This document shows positions 10,670 to 21,394 of a DNA stretch of 64,000 nt, piece by piece. Every line of letters starts with the position of its first letter. Position 1 is the first letter of the stretch. The DNA is from an uncultured Prochlorococcus sp. (GTDB lineage: Bacteria; Cyanobacteriota; Cyanobacteriia; PCC-6307; Cyanobiaceae): assembly GCA_902536455.1 (NCBI GenBank), contig CACAXN010000002.1, forward strand, positions 20,922-84,921, given 5' to 3'. Under the pieces are notes generated by a model, which did no database searches, was not told where the DNA came from, and saw only the letters and a program-made list of their open reading frames with translations. Position numbers and translations under genes: made by a program.

Positions 10670-10798
10670 TTAAATTCTTTCACTCCAATAAATAATAGCT
10701 CCAAAAGCCTCTAATTGCAGTCTTCTATACTTAGCCTCTTTTAAGGAAACAACCTCTTTCGATCTTTTTCCGTTAAAAAGCCATTCGATTATTACCAA
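10670..10798 (-). CDS. Small ORF (42 aa, TTG start), hypothetical; absent from the supplied track
   Basis: Manual translation M(TTG)VIIEWLFNGKRSKEVVSLKEAKYRRLQLEAFGAIIYWSERI*, stop to stop on the minus strand. Confidence 0.45.
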   Translation of the reverse strand: MVIIEWLFNGKRSKEVVSLKEAKYRRLQLEAFGAIIYWSERI

Positions 10799-10912
10799 GT
10801 TAAATCCTCAATAACAAAGAAAATATTAAGACATTGAGGTTCTTTTCTTTAATATTGCAAAAAATAAGTTTACTTAAAGAAAAAAAAATACACATTTTTA
10901 GCGATTTTGGTC

Positions 10913-10918
10913 TAAAAT
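10913..10918 (+). promoter_or_regulatory. Putative psbA -10 element (TAAAAT)
   Basis: TAAAAT just upstream of the structured leader, about 73 nt before the psbA ATG. Confidence 0.45.
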
Positions 10919-10921
10919 CTT

Positions 10922-10970
10922 CGAAGCGGAATATATTTCCGTTTTTATTTACACGTCTCACTTTAGAGAC
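10922..10970 (+). promoter_or_regulatory. psbA 5' leader with two hairpins
   Basis: CGGAA-tatat-TTCCG (10927-10941) and GTCTC-acttta-GAGAC (10955-10970), both perfect stems. Confidence 0.6.
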
Positions 10971-10985
10971 ATACTTTACGAACTC

Positions 10986-12068
10986 ATGACAACTATTCAG
11001 CAGCAGCGTTCTTCGCTGTTAAAAGGCTGGCCACAGTTTTGTGAGTGGGTAACATCAACTAACAACAGAATTTATGTTGGTTGGTTCGGCGTCTTAATGA
11101 TCCCATGCCTACTTACAGCAGCGGCTTGCTTCATCGTTGCATTCATCGCAGCACCACCAGTAGACATAGACGGAATTAGAGAGCCAGTTGCTGGTTCATT
11201 CCTATACGGAAACAACATCATCTCAGGTGCAGTTGTTCCTTCATCTAACGCTATTGGTCTACACTTCTACCCAATCTGGGAAGCAGCTACTGTAGATGAG
11301 TGGTTATACAACGGTGGTCCTTACCAGCTTGTAATTTTCCACTTCCTAATTGGTATTTCAGCATACATGGGAAGACAGTGGGAGCTTTCATACCGTCTAG
11401 GTATGCGTCCATGGATCTGTGTTGCATACTCTGCACCAGTTTCAGCAGCTTTCGCAGTATTTCTTGTATATCCATTCGGTCAAGGTTCATTCTCTGACGG
11501 AATGCCTTTAGGTATCTCTGGAACATTCAACTTCATGTTTGTTTTCCAGGCAGAGCACAACATTCTTATGCACCCATTCCACATGGCTGGTGTTGCTGGT
11601 ATGTTCGGAGGATCTTTATTCTCAGCTATGCATGGTTCACTTGTTACTTCATCTCTAATCAGAGAAACAACTGAGACAGAGTCTCAGAACTATGGTTACA
11701 AGTTCGGACAAGAAGAAGAAACATACAACATCGTTGCAGCTCATGGCTACTTCGGTCGTTTGATCTTCCAATATGCAAGTTTCAACAACAGCAGAAGTCT
11801 TCACTTCTTCCTAGCTGTATTCCCAGTTGTTTGTGTATGGTTAACTTCAATGGGTATCTGCACAATGGCATTCAACCTTAACGGTTTCAACTTCAACCAG
11901 TCAGTTGTTGATGCAAACGGTAAGATTGTTCCTACATGGGGTGACGTTCTTAACAGAGCAAACCTAGGTATGGAAGTAATGCACGAGCGCAATGCTCACA
12001 ACTTCCCACTTGATCTAGCAGCAGCTGAGACTACAACAGTAGCTCTTTCAGCTCCAGCTATCGGTTAA
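10986..12068 (+). CDS. psbA: Photosystem II D1 protein
   Basis: 360 aa, full D1 sequence ending [19 protein letters not shown]. Confidence 0.99.
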   Translation: MTTIQQQRSSLLKGWPQFCEWVTSTNNRIYVGWFGVLMIPCLLTAAACFIVAFIAAPPVDIDGIREPVAGSFLYGNNIISGAVVPSSNAIGLHFYPIWEAATVDEWLYNGGPYQLVIFHFLIGISAYMGRQWELSYRLGMRPWICVAYSAPVSAAFAVFLVYPFGQGSFSDGMPLGISGTFNFMFVFQAEHNILMHPFHMAGVAGMFGGSLFSAMHGSLVTSSLIRETTETESQNYGYKFGQEEETYNIVAAHGYFGRLIFQYASFNNSRSLHFFLAVFPVVCVWLTSMGICTMAFNLNGFNFNQSVVDANGKIVPTWGDVLNRANLGMEVMHERNAHNFPLDLAAAETTTVALSAPAIG

Positions 12069-12088
12069 GCTTAAAGTTCTTAAACTTA

Positions 12089-12118
12089 CAAGCCCCCTTC
12101 TTAGGGGGCTTTTTTTTG
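12089..12118 (+). terminator. psbA rho-independent terminator
   Basis: AGCCCCC-ttctta-GGGGGCT followed by a T run. Confidence 0.92.
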
Positions 12119-12177
12119 TTTAATTTTCAATTGGTTTCATATAATGTTTATATATAAATAAAACATTTGATATTTCT

Positions 12178-13275
12178 ATGAGTAGTAGTTTTGGAAAAAT
12201 TTTTCGTGTTAGTACTTTTGGAGAATCACATGGTGGTGCAGTAGGAGTTATCCTTGATGGATGTCCCCCTAAGTTAAAAGTAGATATAAATCTGATACAA
12301 AATGAATTAGATAGGCGCAGACCTGGTCAAAGTGACATTACAACACCCCGAAATGAAGAGGATCAAATTGAAATATTAAGTGGGATAAAGGAAGGGTTAA
12401 CACTTGGAACTCCAATAGCAATGTTGGTAAGAAACAAGGATCAAAGACCAGGAGATTATAATAATTTGGAGCAGGTATTTAGACCTTCTCATGCAGATGG
12501 TACATATCATCTGAAATATGGAATTCAGGCAAGTTCTGGTGGTGGAAGAGCATCTGCAAGAGAAACAATTGGGAGAGTAGCCGCTGGTGCTGTAGCAAAA
12601 CAATTATTAAATAACTTCTGTAAGACTGAAATACTATCTTGGGTAAAGCGTATACATGATATTGATTCTAGTATTAATAAAGAGAAGGTTTCTCTCAATA
12701 AAATAGATTCTAATATTGTTAGATGTCCTGATGAAAAAGTATCAGTGGAAATGATAGAGAGGATTAAGGAATTAAAGCGTCAAGGAGATTCTTGTGGCGG
12801 GGTTATTGAATGTCTTGTAAGAAATGTTCCTTCTGGTCTTGGGATGCCTGTTTTTGATAAATTAGAAGCTGATTTAGCAAAGGCTTTGATGTCTTTGCCA
12901 GCTACGAAAGGCTTTGAAATAGGTTCAGGTTTTTCAGGAACTTATTTAAAAGGAAGCGAACATAATGATGCCTTCATCAAGTCTGATGATATTAGTAAGT
13001 TAAGAACTACATCTAACAATTCAGGAGGTATACAGGGAGGAATAAGTAATGGCGAAAATATTGAGATGAAAATAGCTTTTAAACCAACAGCAACAATCGG
13101 GAAAGAACAGAAAACAGTAAATGCTGAAGGAAAAGAAGTTTTGATGAAAGCAAAAGGGAGACATGATCCATGCGTTCTACCAAGAGCAGTTCCTATGGTT
13201 GATGCTATGGTGGCTTTAGTACTTGCTGATCATTTACTATTGAATCAAGCTCAATGTGGCTTAATCGATAATTAG
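12178..13275 (+). CDS. aroC: Chorismate synthase
   Basis: [15 protein letters not shown] and [15 protein letters not shown] motifs. Confidence 0.97.
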   Translation: MSSSFGKIFRVSTFGESHGGAVGVILDGCPPKLKVDINLIQNELDRRRPGQSDITTPRNEEDQIEILSGIKEGLTLGTPIAMLVRNKDQRPGDYNNLEQVFRPSHADGTYHLKYGIQASSGGGRASARETIGRVAAGAVAKQLLNNFCKTEILSWVKRIHDIDSSINKEKVSLNKIDSNIVRCPDEKVSVEMIERIKELKRQGDSCGGVIECLVRNVPSGLGMPVFDKLEADLAKALMSLPATKGFEIGSGFSGTYLKGSEHNDAFIKSDDISKLRTTSNNSGGIQGGISNGENIEMKIAFKPTATIGKEQKTVNAEGKEVLMKAKGRHDPCVLPRAVPMVDAMVALVLADHLLLNQAQCGLIDN

Positions 13276-13309
13276 TAGTTTTGTTAAATAAATTATATTT
13301 ATCTTTGGT

Positions 13310-13936
13310 TTAATTATTTTTGAGCCATTCATATATTTTTGGATCAAATTTTTTTTTAATAATCCCTTTATCACCAATCACGATTGCTTTATATCCTAAA
13401 GATTTATAAGTTTTTACATCATTGATTGATAGGCCTCCAGCAGCAATGAAATCAATACTTTCAAAGTTGAGTATATCTATGGAACTAGCTTTATTTTTTA
13501 TTGGATAAATTTTGATAATGTTGCAATTTAAATTTATTGCTTCCTCAAGATCTTTTAAATTTTTAATTCCGGGAATTAATAAATAATTTTTTGACTTCGA
13601 ATAATTGAAAAGATCTTTATCCCAAAATTTCATCATTGAAAAGTTTAATCCAATTTTTAATGAATCTTCTATTGATTGTTTATTAACTATGGAGGCAGAG
13701 CCTAAATTAATTCTTGGAAAATTGAGTTTGATTTCGGATACAAAATCTAACCACTTATCGTTGTTTGACCAACTTATTTCAATATTTTTTAATCCAAATT
13801 TTTCTAAGCTTCCCAATTCCTCAAAAAATGAATTTCTCATAGAGGTATCTGAGTAAATATTATCTTCCGGTTTTACGAGTAAAAAAAAAGATTCTTTTAG
13901 AAGTAAATCAGAAAAAGAATCTTCTTTAATATCCAT
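13310..13936 (-). CDS. eda: KDPG/KHG aldolase-like protein
   Basis: 208-aa TIM-barrel-like ORF with LIPGIKNLKDLEEAINLNCNIIKIYPI and FIAAGGLSINDV. Confidence 0.75.
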   Translation of the reverse strand: MDIKEDSFSDLLLKESFFLLVKPEDNIYSDTSMRNSFFEELGSLEKFGLKNIEISWSNNDKWLDFVSEIKLNFPRINLGSASIVNKQSIEDSLKIGLNFSMMKFWDKDLFNYSKSKNYLLIPGIKNLKDLEEAINLNCNIIKIYPIKNKASSIDILNFESIDFIAAGGLSINDVKTYKSLGYKAIVIGDKGIIKKKFDPKIYEWLKNN

Positions 13937-13954
13937 TAAATATTTATTTTTAGA

Positions 13955-15808
13955 CTAGATATAATTCGCTACTTTAACTTCTGATCGGTTAAGCAATTCT
14001 TGGATATCTTCAGTGTCTATAGTTTCTCTTTCAATTAGCATTTGAGCCATTTCGTTAAGAATAGTTCTATTATCTGTTAAAACTTTCGTAGCTCTCTTAT
14101 AGGCAACATCAACAAGTTCTGAAACCTCTACATCAATTGTTGCTGCTGTATCTTCAGAGAAGTCTCTTGTAGAACTCATATCTCTTCCGAGAAACATTCC
14201 ACCTTGAGATTGACCTAGAGCGACTGGACCTATTTTGTCACTCATACCAAATTTAGTGATCATTTGTCTTGCTACATTGGCAACTTGTTGTAAATCATTT
14301 GAAGCTCCAGTTGTTACTTCTTCTTCTCCATAGACTATTTCTTCAGCAACTCTTCCACCAAGAGCTACAGCCATTTGATTTTGAAGGTAGGAACGAGAGT
14401 AAAGACCAGATTCCATTCTTTCTTCACTTGGAGTAAAGAAGGTTAAACCTCCAGCTTGACCTCTAGGAATTATTGAAACTTTTGCTACGGGATCATAATC
14501 AGGCATTAATGCTCCAACGAGGGCATGACCAGCTTCGTGATAAGCAACTAATTCTTTTTTCTTATCACTGATGACTCTATCTTTCTTTTCTGGACCTGCC
14601 ATAACTCTTTCAATGGCATCACCGACTTCATCATTACTTACTTTGTCTAAATCTTTTCTAGCTGCTAGTATCGCTGCTTCATTTAAGAGATTAGCTAAAT
14701 CTGCACCAGTAAATCCAGGTGTTCTTCTAGCAACTTTATCTAAATCAACGTCTTTTGAAAGAGTTTTATCTTTCGCATGAACATTTAATATCTGCAATCT
14801 TCCAGCGTAATCTGGTCTATCTACTGTTACCTGTCTATCGAATCTTCCAGGGCGCATTAAAGCTGAATCTAATACATCTGGTCTGTTGGTGGCAGCAACT
14901 ATTATTATTCCTGAGTTACCTTCGAAACCATCCATTTCGGTTAAGAGTTGATTTAATGTTTGTTCTCTTTCATCATTTCCTCCGCCCATACCAGCACCTC
15001 TTTGTCTTCCAACTGCATCTATTTCGTCAATGAACACAATACAAGGAGCATTTTTTTTAGCTTGTTCAAAAAGATCTCTAACTCTGCTAGCTCCGACTCC
15101 TACAAACATCTCTACAAATTCTGAACCAGATATTGAGAAAAAAGGTACACCTGCTTCTCCAGCTACTGCTTTTGCTAGCAATGTTTTTCCTGTGCCAGGA
15201 GGGCCAACAAGAAGAACTCCTTTTGGAATTTTTGCTCCGACTGCAGTAAATCTATCTGGGCTCTTAAGAAAATCTACAACTTCAGTGAGTTCCAATTTTG
15301 CACCTTCAACACCAGCAACATCTGAAAATGTTACTTGAGTAGATGGTTCCATTTGCAGTCTAGCTTTGCTCTTGCCAAAACTCATAGCAGGGTTACCACC
15401 TCCAGCATTACCACTTTGGGATCTTCTGAAAAGAAAAAATAGGCCTCCAATCAAAAGTACTGGGAAGATTAAGCTACTTACAGCCTGTTGCCATGGATTA
15501 GCTAATTTTGTGGGAGTTACAGCTATATCTACATTATTCTCGGTGAGTATTTTTAATAGATCTTTGTCAGGGGCTAAATTAACCTCAGACCTGCTCCCAT
15601 CATTTTCAACAACTTGAGCTGTGGCATTATCTGGAGATATTAGGACTCTACTGATTTCTTTATCTTGTACTGCCTCTATAAAATCACTATATCTTAAGGT
15701 CTTTGTAGAACTTTCAGTACTAGGTTTATCAAAAACTGAAGTACCAATGAAAATTACAGTAATAACAGCTAGGACATAAAGTCCTACGTTTCTCCAACGT
15801 TTGTTCAC
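13955..15808 (-). CDS. ftsH: ATP-dependent zinc metalloprotease FtsH
   Basis: [16 protein letters not shown] region, HEAGH zinc motif. Confidence 0.98.
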   Translation of the reverse strand: MNKRWRNVGLYVLAVITVIFIGTSVFDKPSTESSTKTLRYSDFIEAVQDKEISRVLISPDNATAQVVENDGSRSEVNLAPDKDLLKILTENNVDIAVTPTKLANPWQQAVSSLIFPVLLIGGLFFLFRRSQSGNAGGGNPAMSFGKSKARLQMEPSTQVTFSDVAGVEGAKLELTEVVDFLKSPDRFTAVGAKIPKGVLLVGPPGTGKTLLAKAVAGEAGVPFFSISGSEFVEMFVGVGASRVRDLFEQAKKNAPCIVFIDEIDAVGRQRGAGMGGGNDEREQTLNQLLTEMDGFEGNSGIIIVAATNRPDVLDSALMRPGRFDRQVTVDRPDYAGRLQILNVHAKDKTLSKDVDLDKVARRTPGFTGADLANLLNEAAILAARKDLDKVSNDEVGDAIERVMAGPEKKDRVISDKKKELVAYHEAGHALVGALMPDYDPVAKVSIIPRGQAGGLTFFTPSEERMESGLYSRSYLQNQMAVALGGRVAEEIVYGEEEVTTGASNDLQQVANVARQMITKFGMSDKIGPVALGQSQGGMFLGRDMSSTRDFSEDTAATIDVEVSELVDVAYKRATKVLTDNRTILNEMAQMLIERETIDTEDIQELLNRSEVKVANYI

Positions 15809-15854
15809 GATAAAAAATCTTTAATTAATCTATAATACTAATAATAAAACATTA

Positions 15855-17030
15855 TTAAGAGCGTCTTAGAACATCTACTACACTTTTGAATGCAAACCAT
15901 TCAGGAATTGGTTCGCCATTCCTCAATTTCTTTCTAAATTCAGTACCACTAAGTTTCATAATTTCATAATTAAATTCTTTAGCTTCTTCAGCTGTTATAT
16001 ATCCTTTTTCCTTCGTATAAACTAAATTTTTTGAAGGAACAGTTTGCATCATCAATTCATCTGCACACTTATTCGCAAAATTCTGGGCGTCATATGGACC
16101 ATAAAAATCTTCACCAGTTGATGACGACTTACATCCAGCCATATCTCTACCAATAATAAAGTGGGTGCAGCCATAATTTCTTCTGATTATCATATGTTGA
16201 AGAGCTTCTCTTGGCCCTGCCATATGCATTGAATAAGGTAAAAAAGCCCATTTTATTCTTTCATCAGATATTTCCTCTTCTAATTCTTTATAAGTCAAAT
16301 ATCTAACTTTTCCAGGAATATCATCTTGTTGAGTTGGCCCACAAGTTGGATGAACTAAAACAACTGAGCTAGAGGAGACATTATCTGAGAGTAAGGCATT
16401 AGTAAATAATTCGTAATGTGCTCTATGAATTGGATTTCTGCATTGAAATGCAACTACATCATGATTTGATGGCAGTGTAGATCTAACTTCTTCTGGGGTT
16501 TTGCAGGGAAATTCTCTAATTGGTAGTTCGAAACCATAAACTATTCCTCCTATATAAAATCTCCCTCTCTCGTTAAAAATCATCTTAACAGCAGGATGAT
16601 CTAGAGAATTGGTACCATAACAAAGTTCAGCTTCTAAGGATTTGTCAGGCTCCCATTTAGAGGTAACTTCTAAAACTGCTATTTTTTGTTTTTTATAAGT
16701 AAGTAATATGGTCTCTCCAGCTTTTACTTTTTCATTATTTGAATCAAATACAATAGGCAAGCCAAAAAGCAATCCGTTTATATTTCTATTATTTTTAATC
16801 ACCGAATTGTAGTTATTTTCATCCATAAAACCTTCCAATGGAGAAAAAGCTCCAACCATCAAAAGCTCTACATCGCATGCATTTCTCTCGCTACATTCAA
16901 ACTCATAAGTAGCTTGAGAGATAAGATCATTTTTAAGGTTTTTATCTTTGATAATTAAATTTTTTAGTTCCCCTCCATAAGGCGGTATTAGTCCATTAGT
17001 ATATTTTTTAATTTTTTGTTGTAATTCCAT
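15855..17030 (-). CDS. sat: Sulfate adenylyltransferase
   Basis: QCRNPIHRAHYEL, GRDMAGC motifs. Confidence 0.96.
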   Translation of the reverse strand: MELQQKIKKYTNGLIPPYGGELKNLIIKDKNLKNDLISQATYEFECSERNACDVELLMVGAFSPLEGFMDENNYNSVIKNNRNINGLLFGLPIVFDSNNEKVKAGETILLTYKKQKIAVLEVTSKWEPDKSLEAELCYGTNSLDHPAVKMIFNERGRFYIGGIVYGFELPIREFPCKTPEEVRSTLPSNHDVVAFQCRNPIHRAHYELFTNALLSDNVSSSSVVLVHPTCGPTQQDDIPGKVRYLTYKELEEEISDERIKWAFLPYSMHMAGPREALQHMIIRRNYGCTHFIIGRDMAGCKSSSTGEDFYGPYDAQNFANKCADELMMQTVPSKNLVYTKEKGYITAEEAKEFNYEIMKLSGTEFRKKLRNGEPIPEWFAFKSVVDVLRRS

Positions 17031-17057
17031 TTTTAAAATCGATAAAGAAAAATTTTG

Positions 17058-17090
17058 AAAAAAAAAGAGGGGTTTAGCCCCCTTTTTCTC
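17058..17090 (-). terminator. psbO rho-independent terminator
   Basis: Minus strand AAAAAGGGGGCTAAACCCCTCTTTTTTTT just downstream of the psbO stop. Confidence 0.8.
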
Positions 17091-17101
17091 TTAAGTAGGA
17101 T

Positions 17102-17896
17102 TTATGCCTTTCTTCCGTAAAGCTCCCCAATTATTTTTACATCAAGTGGATCCTTTGAACCCATATCTGTATCTGAAGGTTGGATAGCTTCAAAAGTACC
17201 AGCAAATTCATCTGTGTCAGAATCTACATTGTTGATTGAAAGAGTAATAACGCCAGTGCCGTTTACATCAACTTTAATATTTTCTTTTGCAAGTTCTTCG
17301 TCATCTCCTCCTAATGCAACTAAACCTTGAGCATATTCAACACCAGTATTTTTAGCTCTTGCCTTAGGATCTAGAAAGTCACCAGTTCTGTAGTTAGGTG
17401 TAAATGTTGAACCACTAACTTCAGTGCCTGGCTCAATAGATGAAGGTAAATCAGCGGTAAGATCTTTTGCTGAGAATGCAAAGGGCACCTCTAAACCACC
17501 AGGAGTTAATACAGTAATAAGTTGAAAATCAATACCACCTTTTTCAGTGAAAGTTCCTGAATCTATATCTCCATAAACTTCTGTCACAGTGGTGTTATTT
17601 CTAGGACTAATAATTTTTGTAGAAACAAATTCTGCAGCTTTTCGTTTTGTCCCTGGAACTTTTACATAAACTTCTGTTGGATGCATGCATATTCCTTTAA
17701 GGCTATCTCCATTCCCTAGAGATATTGATCCGACAAGAGATGTGTCTAATGAAGGGCAATCATTGGCTTTTCCTGTGTTAACAACATCTGTGAATTGTGC
17801 ATTTCCTCTTTCAGAAAAAGCAAATGTTTTAACAGGTACGAAAGCAAAAGTTATACAAATTGAAATAACAAAAGCTAAGAAAGAACGAATTCTCAT
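17102..17896 (-). CDS. psbO: Photosystem II manganese-stabilizing protein PsbO
   Basis: PsbO sequence; internal ATG (MRIRSFLAFVISICITFAF) gives a signal peptide and is preferred over the 17941 start. Confidence 0.95.
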   Translation of the reverse strand: MRIRSFLAFVISICITFAFVPVKTFAFSERGNAQFTDVVNTGKANDCPSLDTSLVGSISLGNGDSLKGICMHPTEVYVKVPGTKRKAAEFVSTKIISPRNNTTVTEVYGDIDSGTFTEKGGIDFQLITVLTPGGLEVPFAFSAKDLTADLPSSIEPGTEVSGSTFTPNYRTGDFLDPKARAKNTGVEYAQGLVALGGDDEELAKENIKVDVNGTGVITLSINNVDSDTDEFAGTFEAIQPSDTDMGSKDPLDVKIIGELYGRKA

Positions 17897-18086
17897 AATT
17901 AAAGTTGCAGTAAAGTTCTGTGACGAATGATTAATAGTCACCTAAATTGTTCAGTACGGATATTACTAGGGAAAGGACCATAAAAGTAAGTACCTTAAAA
18001 TCCTCGAAACAACCCGTAGCTTTTTAGATTTTTAAAAACTTGAATTATTGTAAGCTATCACATTATTTTTAACGATTAAGATTACA

Positions 18087-18124
18087 AAAAAATACAAAAT
18101 AAAAATTTTTATTTTGTATTTTTT
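18087..18124. repeat. Perfect 38-bp AT-rich palindrome at the coaBC 3' end
   Basis: AAAAAATACAAAATAAAAA|TTTTTATTTTGTATTTTTT, all 19 pairs match, no spacer. Confidence 0.9.
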
Positions 18125-19371
18125 AATGCAATAATCTGAGTTATTAATTTATTTGCTAAATCAATTTTTGATGTTTTTTTGATATGAAGCTCTAAATTTC
18201 TTTTATCGAATAGCCAACCTTCATTTTGTGCTAAAAACCCAAATCCTTGGCCTACAAGATCAATTGGATTTGCGAATAGATAATCGCAACCTTTTTGAAT
18301 TATCTTTTCTTTAATTTTTATTCTTGCTTCTTCAAAAGATCCTGTAAAAGCACAAAAGCCAATAAAAATTTGGTTATCTTTTTTTGTTTCACTGATTGTT
18401 TTTAAAATATCTGGGACTAGCTCAAAATTTTTATTTAGATAATAATTAATTTTATTTTTAGGAATTTTTGCTGAGGTATCAGAAGTTATCTTAAAATCAG
18501 ATACTGCTGCATTCATGAAAAAATAATCACAATTTGAAATTTCATTCTTAAGTATCTTTATTAAATCAGCACTAGTCTCAATTTCATATCTTTTAATTCC
18601 ATCTGTAAGATCTTTATCGATCTTCAGAGGACCATGTATATATTTTACTTGTGCTCCTCTGAATCTTGCTACTTGAGAAAGAAGTAAGCCCATAGCTCCA
18701 GAACTTTTGTTGGTAATATGTCTTGCTGCATCAATTTTTTCAGAAGTGCACCCTCCAGTTATTAAAATTTCTTTGTTAATTAAATCTTTGCGGTAAGGTT
18801 TTTGATTATGTGAAATTATAAATTCGAGAGCTAACTGAATTAAATCATTAGGAGGTATCTTGCCAATGCCAATGGCATCACATGCTAAGAGACCCTCACT
18901 TGGATGCAAAGATAAAACATTTTCGTAATTTTGCAAATTCTCATAATTTTTTTGGACAGCTTTATTTAGCCACATTTGTGTGTTCATTGCGGGTGCAACA
19001 ATAATTGGCTTAATATTTGCAATTAAAATGCTTGGAATCAATCCATCTGCATTCCCAGTTACCCATTTTGATAATGTTGTCGCTGTTAAAGGGGCAATAA
19101 TTACAATATCAGCCCAATTGCATAGTTCTATATGAAGAGGGGTTGATTGAATATTTGACCATTGATCATCCTCTAGAATGCAAGGATTTCTGCTTAAGAT
19201 AGAGAGAGAAAGCGGCTTAATTAATTTTTCTGCATTTTTAGATAATACGCATCTTATTTCATAATTTTCTTTTGCTAATAGGCTAACTAATAATGGAATT
19301 CTTACAGCTGCAATACTGCCTGTAATTAATAAAAGAACCTTCTTTTTAGAATCTGCATGTTTAGTTTTCAT
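18109..19371 (-). CDS. coaBC: Bifunctional phosphopantothenoylcysteine decarboxylase/synthase
   Basis: LLITGSIAAVRIP flavoprotein and synthase domain ITGGCTSEKIDAARHITNKSSG; start likely at MKTKHADS. Confidence 0.93.
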   Translation of the reverse strand: MKTKHADSKKKVLLLITGSIAAVRIPLLVSLLAKENYEIRCVLSKNAEKLIKPLSLSILSRNPCILEDDQWSNIQSTPLHIELCNWADIVIIAPLTATTLSKWVTGNADGLIPSILIANIKPIIVAPAMNTQMWLNKAVQKNYENLQNYENVLSLHPSEGLLACDAIGIGKIPPNDLIQLALEFIISHNQKPYRKDLINKEILITGGCTSEKIDAARHITNKSSGAMGLLLSQVARFRGAQVKYIHGPLKIDKDLTDGIKRYEIETSADLIKILKNEISNCDYFFMNAAVSDFKITSDTSAKIPKNKINYYLNKNFELVPDILKTISETKKDNQIFIGFCAFTGSFEEARIKIKEKIIQKGCDYLFANPIDLVGQGFGFLAQNEGWLFDKRNLELHIKKTSKIDLANKLITQIIALKNTK

Positions 19372-19582
19372 CGAATGGTTCCTGATCAAGGAGATGGACA
19401 TAATCAGATGTTAATTCAGGTCTATTAATTGCAAGGGCCCGCAGTAAGTGCCAGTCTTTTAAACCATCAAATGGTGTATTATAGTTATCCTCTTCAAGCC
19501 TTTTTGCAAGCTCAAGGGTCATTTCTTCATCAAAAGAATTTACTAGTTCGTCACTTATTTTATTTTCAGAAATAGATTCCAT
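19361..19582 (-). CDS. DUF2555-like conserved cyanobacterial protein
   Basis: 73-aa ORF directly upstream of and slightly overlapping coaBC. Confidence 0.7.
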   Translation of the reverse strand: MESISENKISDELVNSFDEEMTLELAKRLEEDNYNTPFDGLKDWHLLRALAINRPELTSDYVHLLDQEPFDEN

Positions 19583-19801
19583 TATTGAATAAATCCCATA
19601 TCTGCTTAATAATAAAGCCTCAAGTAATTAATTAAAATCTTTTGAAGGTATTAAGTACATATTTTCAACATTTAAAAAATTTTAATGAGGAATAATTTTT
19701 TGAATTCTAAATAAACAATTTATCTTCATTCTCAATCATAAATATGCAATTTTTCCTAATCAAAATATTATTTCTTAAAATTAATTTTAATTTTTTAAGT
19801 C

Positions 19802-20002
19802 ATGTCACAAACAAAAAGAGAGCAAGTCATTAGTCACATTCGCTATTTAAGAGAGGAACTAAGAGCAATGCACATTGGTATAAATGAAGACGGCCTTTTC
19901 CCTGAACCTGGCGAACTAAAAGGGATGATGGCTCAGTTGGAGGCATTACTTGAATTAATAGAGAGAAACACTAAAATTCAATCAAACTCTGAAGCAGCGT
20001 AG
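19802..20002 (+). CDS. Conserved hypothetical protein (66 aa)
   Basis: Intact coding-like ORF, no recognised domain. Confidence 0.6.
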   Translation: MSQTKREQVISHIRYLREELRAMHIGINEDGLFPEPGELKGMMAQLEALLELIERNTKIQSNSEAA

Positions 20003-20013
20003 TTGAAAGCAAA

Positions 20014-20355
20014 ATGGTTTTTAGGCCTCAAAATACAAAGTTTCAAATTAAAATTGTTGATAACATTAAAACCTTAAGTATTTGGGCTAATAATCCATGG
20101 AGAAGATATTCGATTTCTTTAATAATTCTGTTAATTGGTTATTTTTTAGGAAGTTCTCTTGGAATGGTTAGTGCTGTAGTTGAGCTAATGGATCCAATAG
20201 GTGCTTTTTTGTCAGTCGTTTTTATTGAAATTTTGATATTTCTCAGGAGAAATTTTAGATTTGAAAAAAATAAGAGATTTTTATTACTTTTAGTAGATTC
20301 TTTGAGATTAGGATTATTTTATGGATTCTTTACTGAAAGTCTCAAGTTACTTTAA
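20014..20355 (+). CDS. DUF565/Ycf20-like membrane protein
   Basis: [24 protein letters not shown]... [13 protein letters not shown] resembles Ycf20. Confidence 0.7.
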   Translation: MVFRPQNTKFQIKIVDNIKTLSIWANNPWRRYSISLIILLIGYFLGSSLGMVSAVVELMDPIGAFLSVVFIEILIFLRRNFRFEKNKRFLLLLVDSLRLGLFYGFFTESLKLL

Positions 20356-21373
20356 ATTTATTTATTGTGTTTCGTAATAGATAAAGTAAAGCCATTCTTA
20401 TTGGAATACCATTAGAAACTTGATTATTTATTAAGCAATTAGGATATTCATCTACTACTTTACTACTGATTTCAATATCTCTATTAATTGGTCCTGGATG
20501 AAGAATTGGAATTTCTTTACTATTCAAAGATAATTTCTCTGGCGTTAAGCCATAATCCAAACTGTAGGAATCAATATTGTTTAGTAAATTCTCCATCATT
20601 CTTTCTTTCTGGAGCCTTAAAACAATAATTGCATCTGCAACTTTTATTGATTCTTCCAACGATCTAGAAATTGTTATTGAGCCTCTTGATTTAACAGGAT
20701 CTGTTAATTGATTTGGAGCAGGTTTTTTTAAAAAGTTGTTAAATTCATCAGAAATTAATGTTTTTGGTCCACATAAGATTATGTCTGCGCCAAATGCACT
20801 CAAAGCCCAAAGATTTGATCTTGCAACCCTTGAATGATTAACATCTCCCACTATTAATATTTTCTTGGAATTTAAAATCTCTGGATTCAGCGATTTTTTA
20901 GAAAAGAATTTTACCAATGTAAAGAGATCCAGCAATCCTTGGCTGGGGTGACTATGTAATCCATCTCCTGCATTGAGAACTGCAGTTTTTGAATTTATTG
21001 AATCAAGTTTTTTAGCGATTTCAAAAGTTATGTAACTCGATGAATGTCTTATAATTAAGATATCTGCACCCATAGAAGAATAAGTAATCGCTGTATCAAT
21101 AATAGTTTCGCCTTTCGTTAAAGAACTAGAGGATGGAGCAAAGGTTTGTACATCTGCAGAAAGTCTTTTTGCTGCAAGTTCGAAGCTATTTTTTGTTCTT
21201 GTACTAGCCTCAAAAAACAAAGATGTTACCAAAGTACCCTGTAAGGCAGGTATCTTTTTCGTACCCTCATTTTTGAGTGCATCAAATCTTTTAGCTAATT
21301 CAAGTACTGATTTGTAATCTTCAATTGAAAAATTAGCAAGTGAGTGGATATGTTTATGAGGCCAAATTTGCAT
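20342..21373 (-). CDS. pyrB: Aspartate carbamoyltransferase catalytic subunit
   Basis: [24 protein letters not shown] motifs. Confidence 0.97.
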   Translation of the reverse strand: MQIWPHKHIHSLANFSIEDYKSVLELAKRFDALKNEGTKKIPALQGTLVTSLFFEASTRTKNSFELAAKRLSADVQTFAPSSSSLTKGETIIDTAITYSSMGADILIIRHSSSYITFEIAKKLDSINSKTAVLNAGDGLHSHPSQGLLDLFTLVKFFSKKSLNPEILNSKKILIVGDVNHSRVARSNLWALSAFGADIILCGPKTLISDEFNNFLKKPAPNQLTDPVKSRGSITISRSLEESIKVADAIIVLRLQKERMMENLLNNIDSYSLDYGLTPEKLSLNSKEIPILHPGPINRDIEISSKVVDEYPNCLINNQVSNGIPIRMALLYLLRNTINKFKVT

Positions 21374-21394
21374 TATGCTTACATAGATAATTAA

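Noticed and set aside
11287-11992. ORFs 11287-11526 (-), 11300-11497 (+), 11801-11992 (-) within psbA
   Set aside because: Alternative-frame ORFs in the unambiguous D1 coding region.
14571-15617. Four plus-strand ORFs opposite ftsH (14571, 14755, 15030, 15366)
   Set aside because: Antisense to an intact FtsH; explained by codon composition.
19372-19401. Upstream start of coaBC (MSISLIRNHS...)
   Set aside because: Extension overlaps the DUF2555-like gene; conserved protein starts near MKTKHADSKKKVLL.
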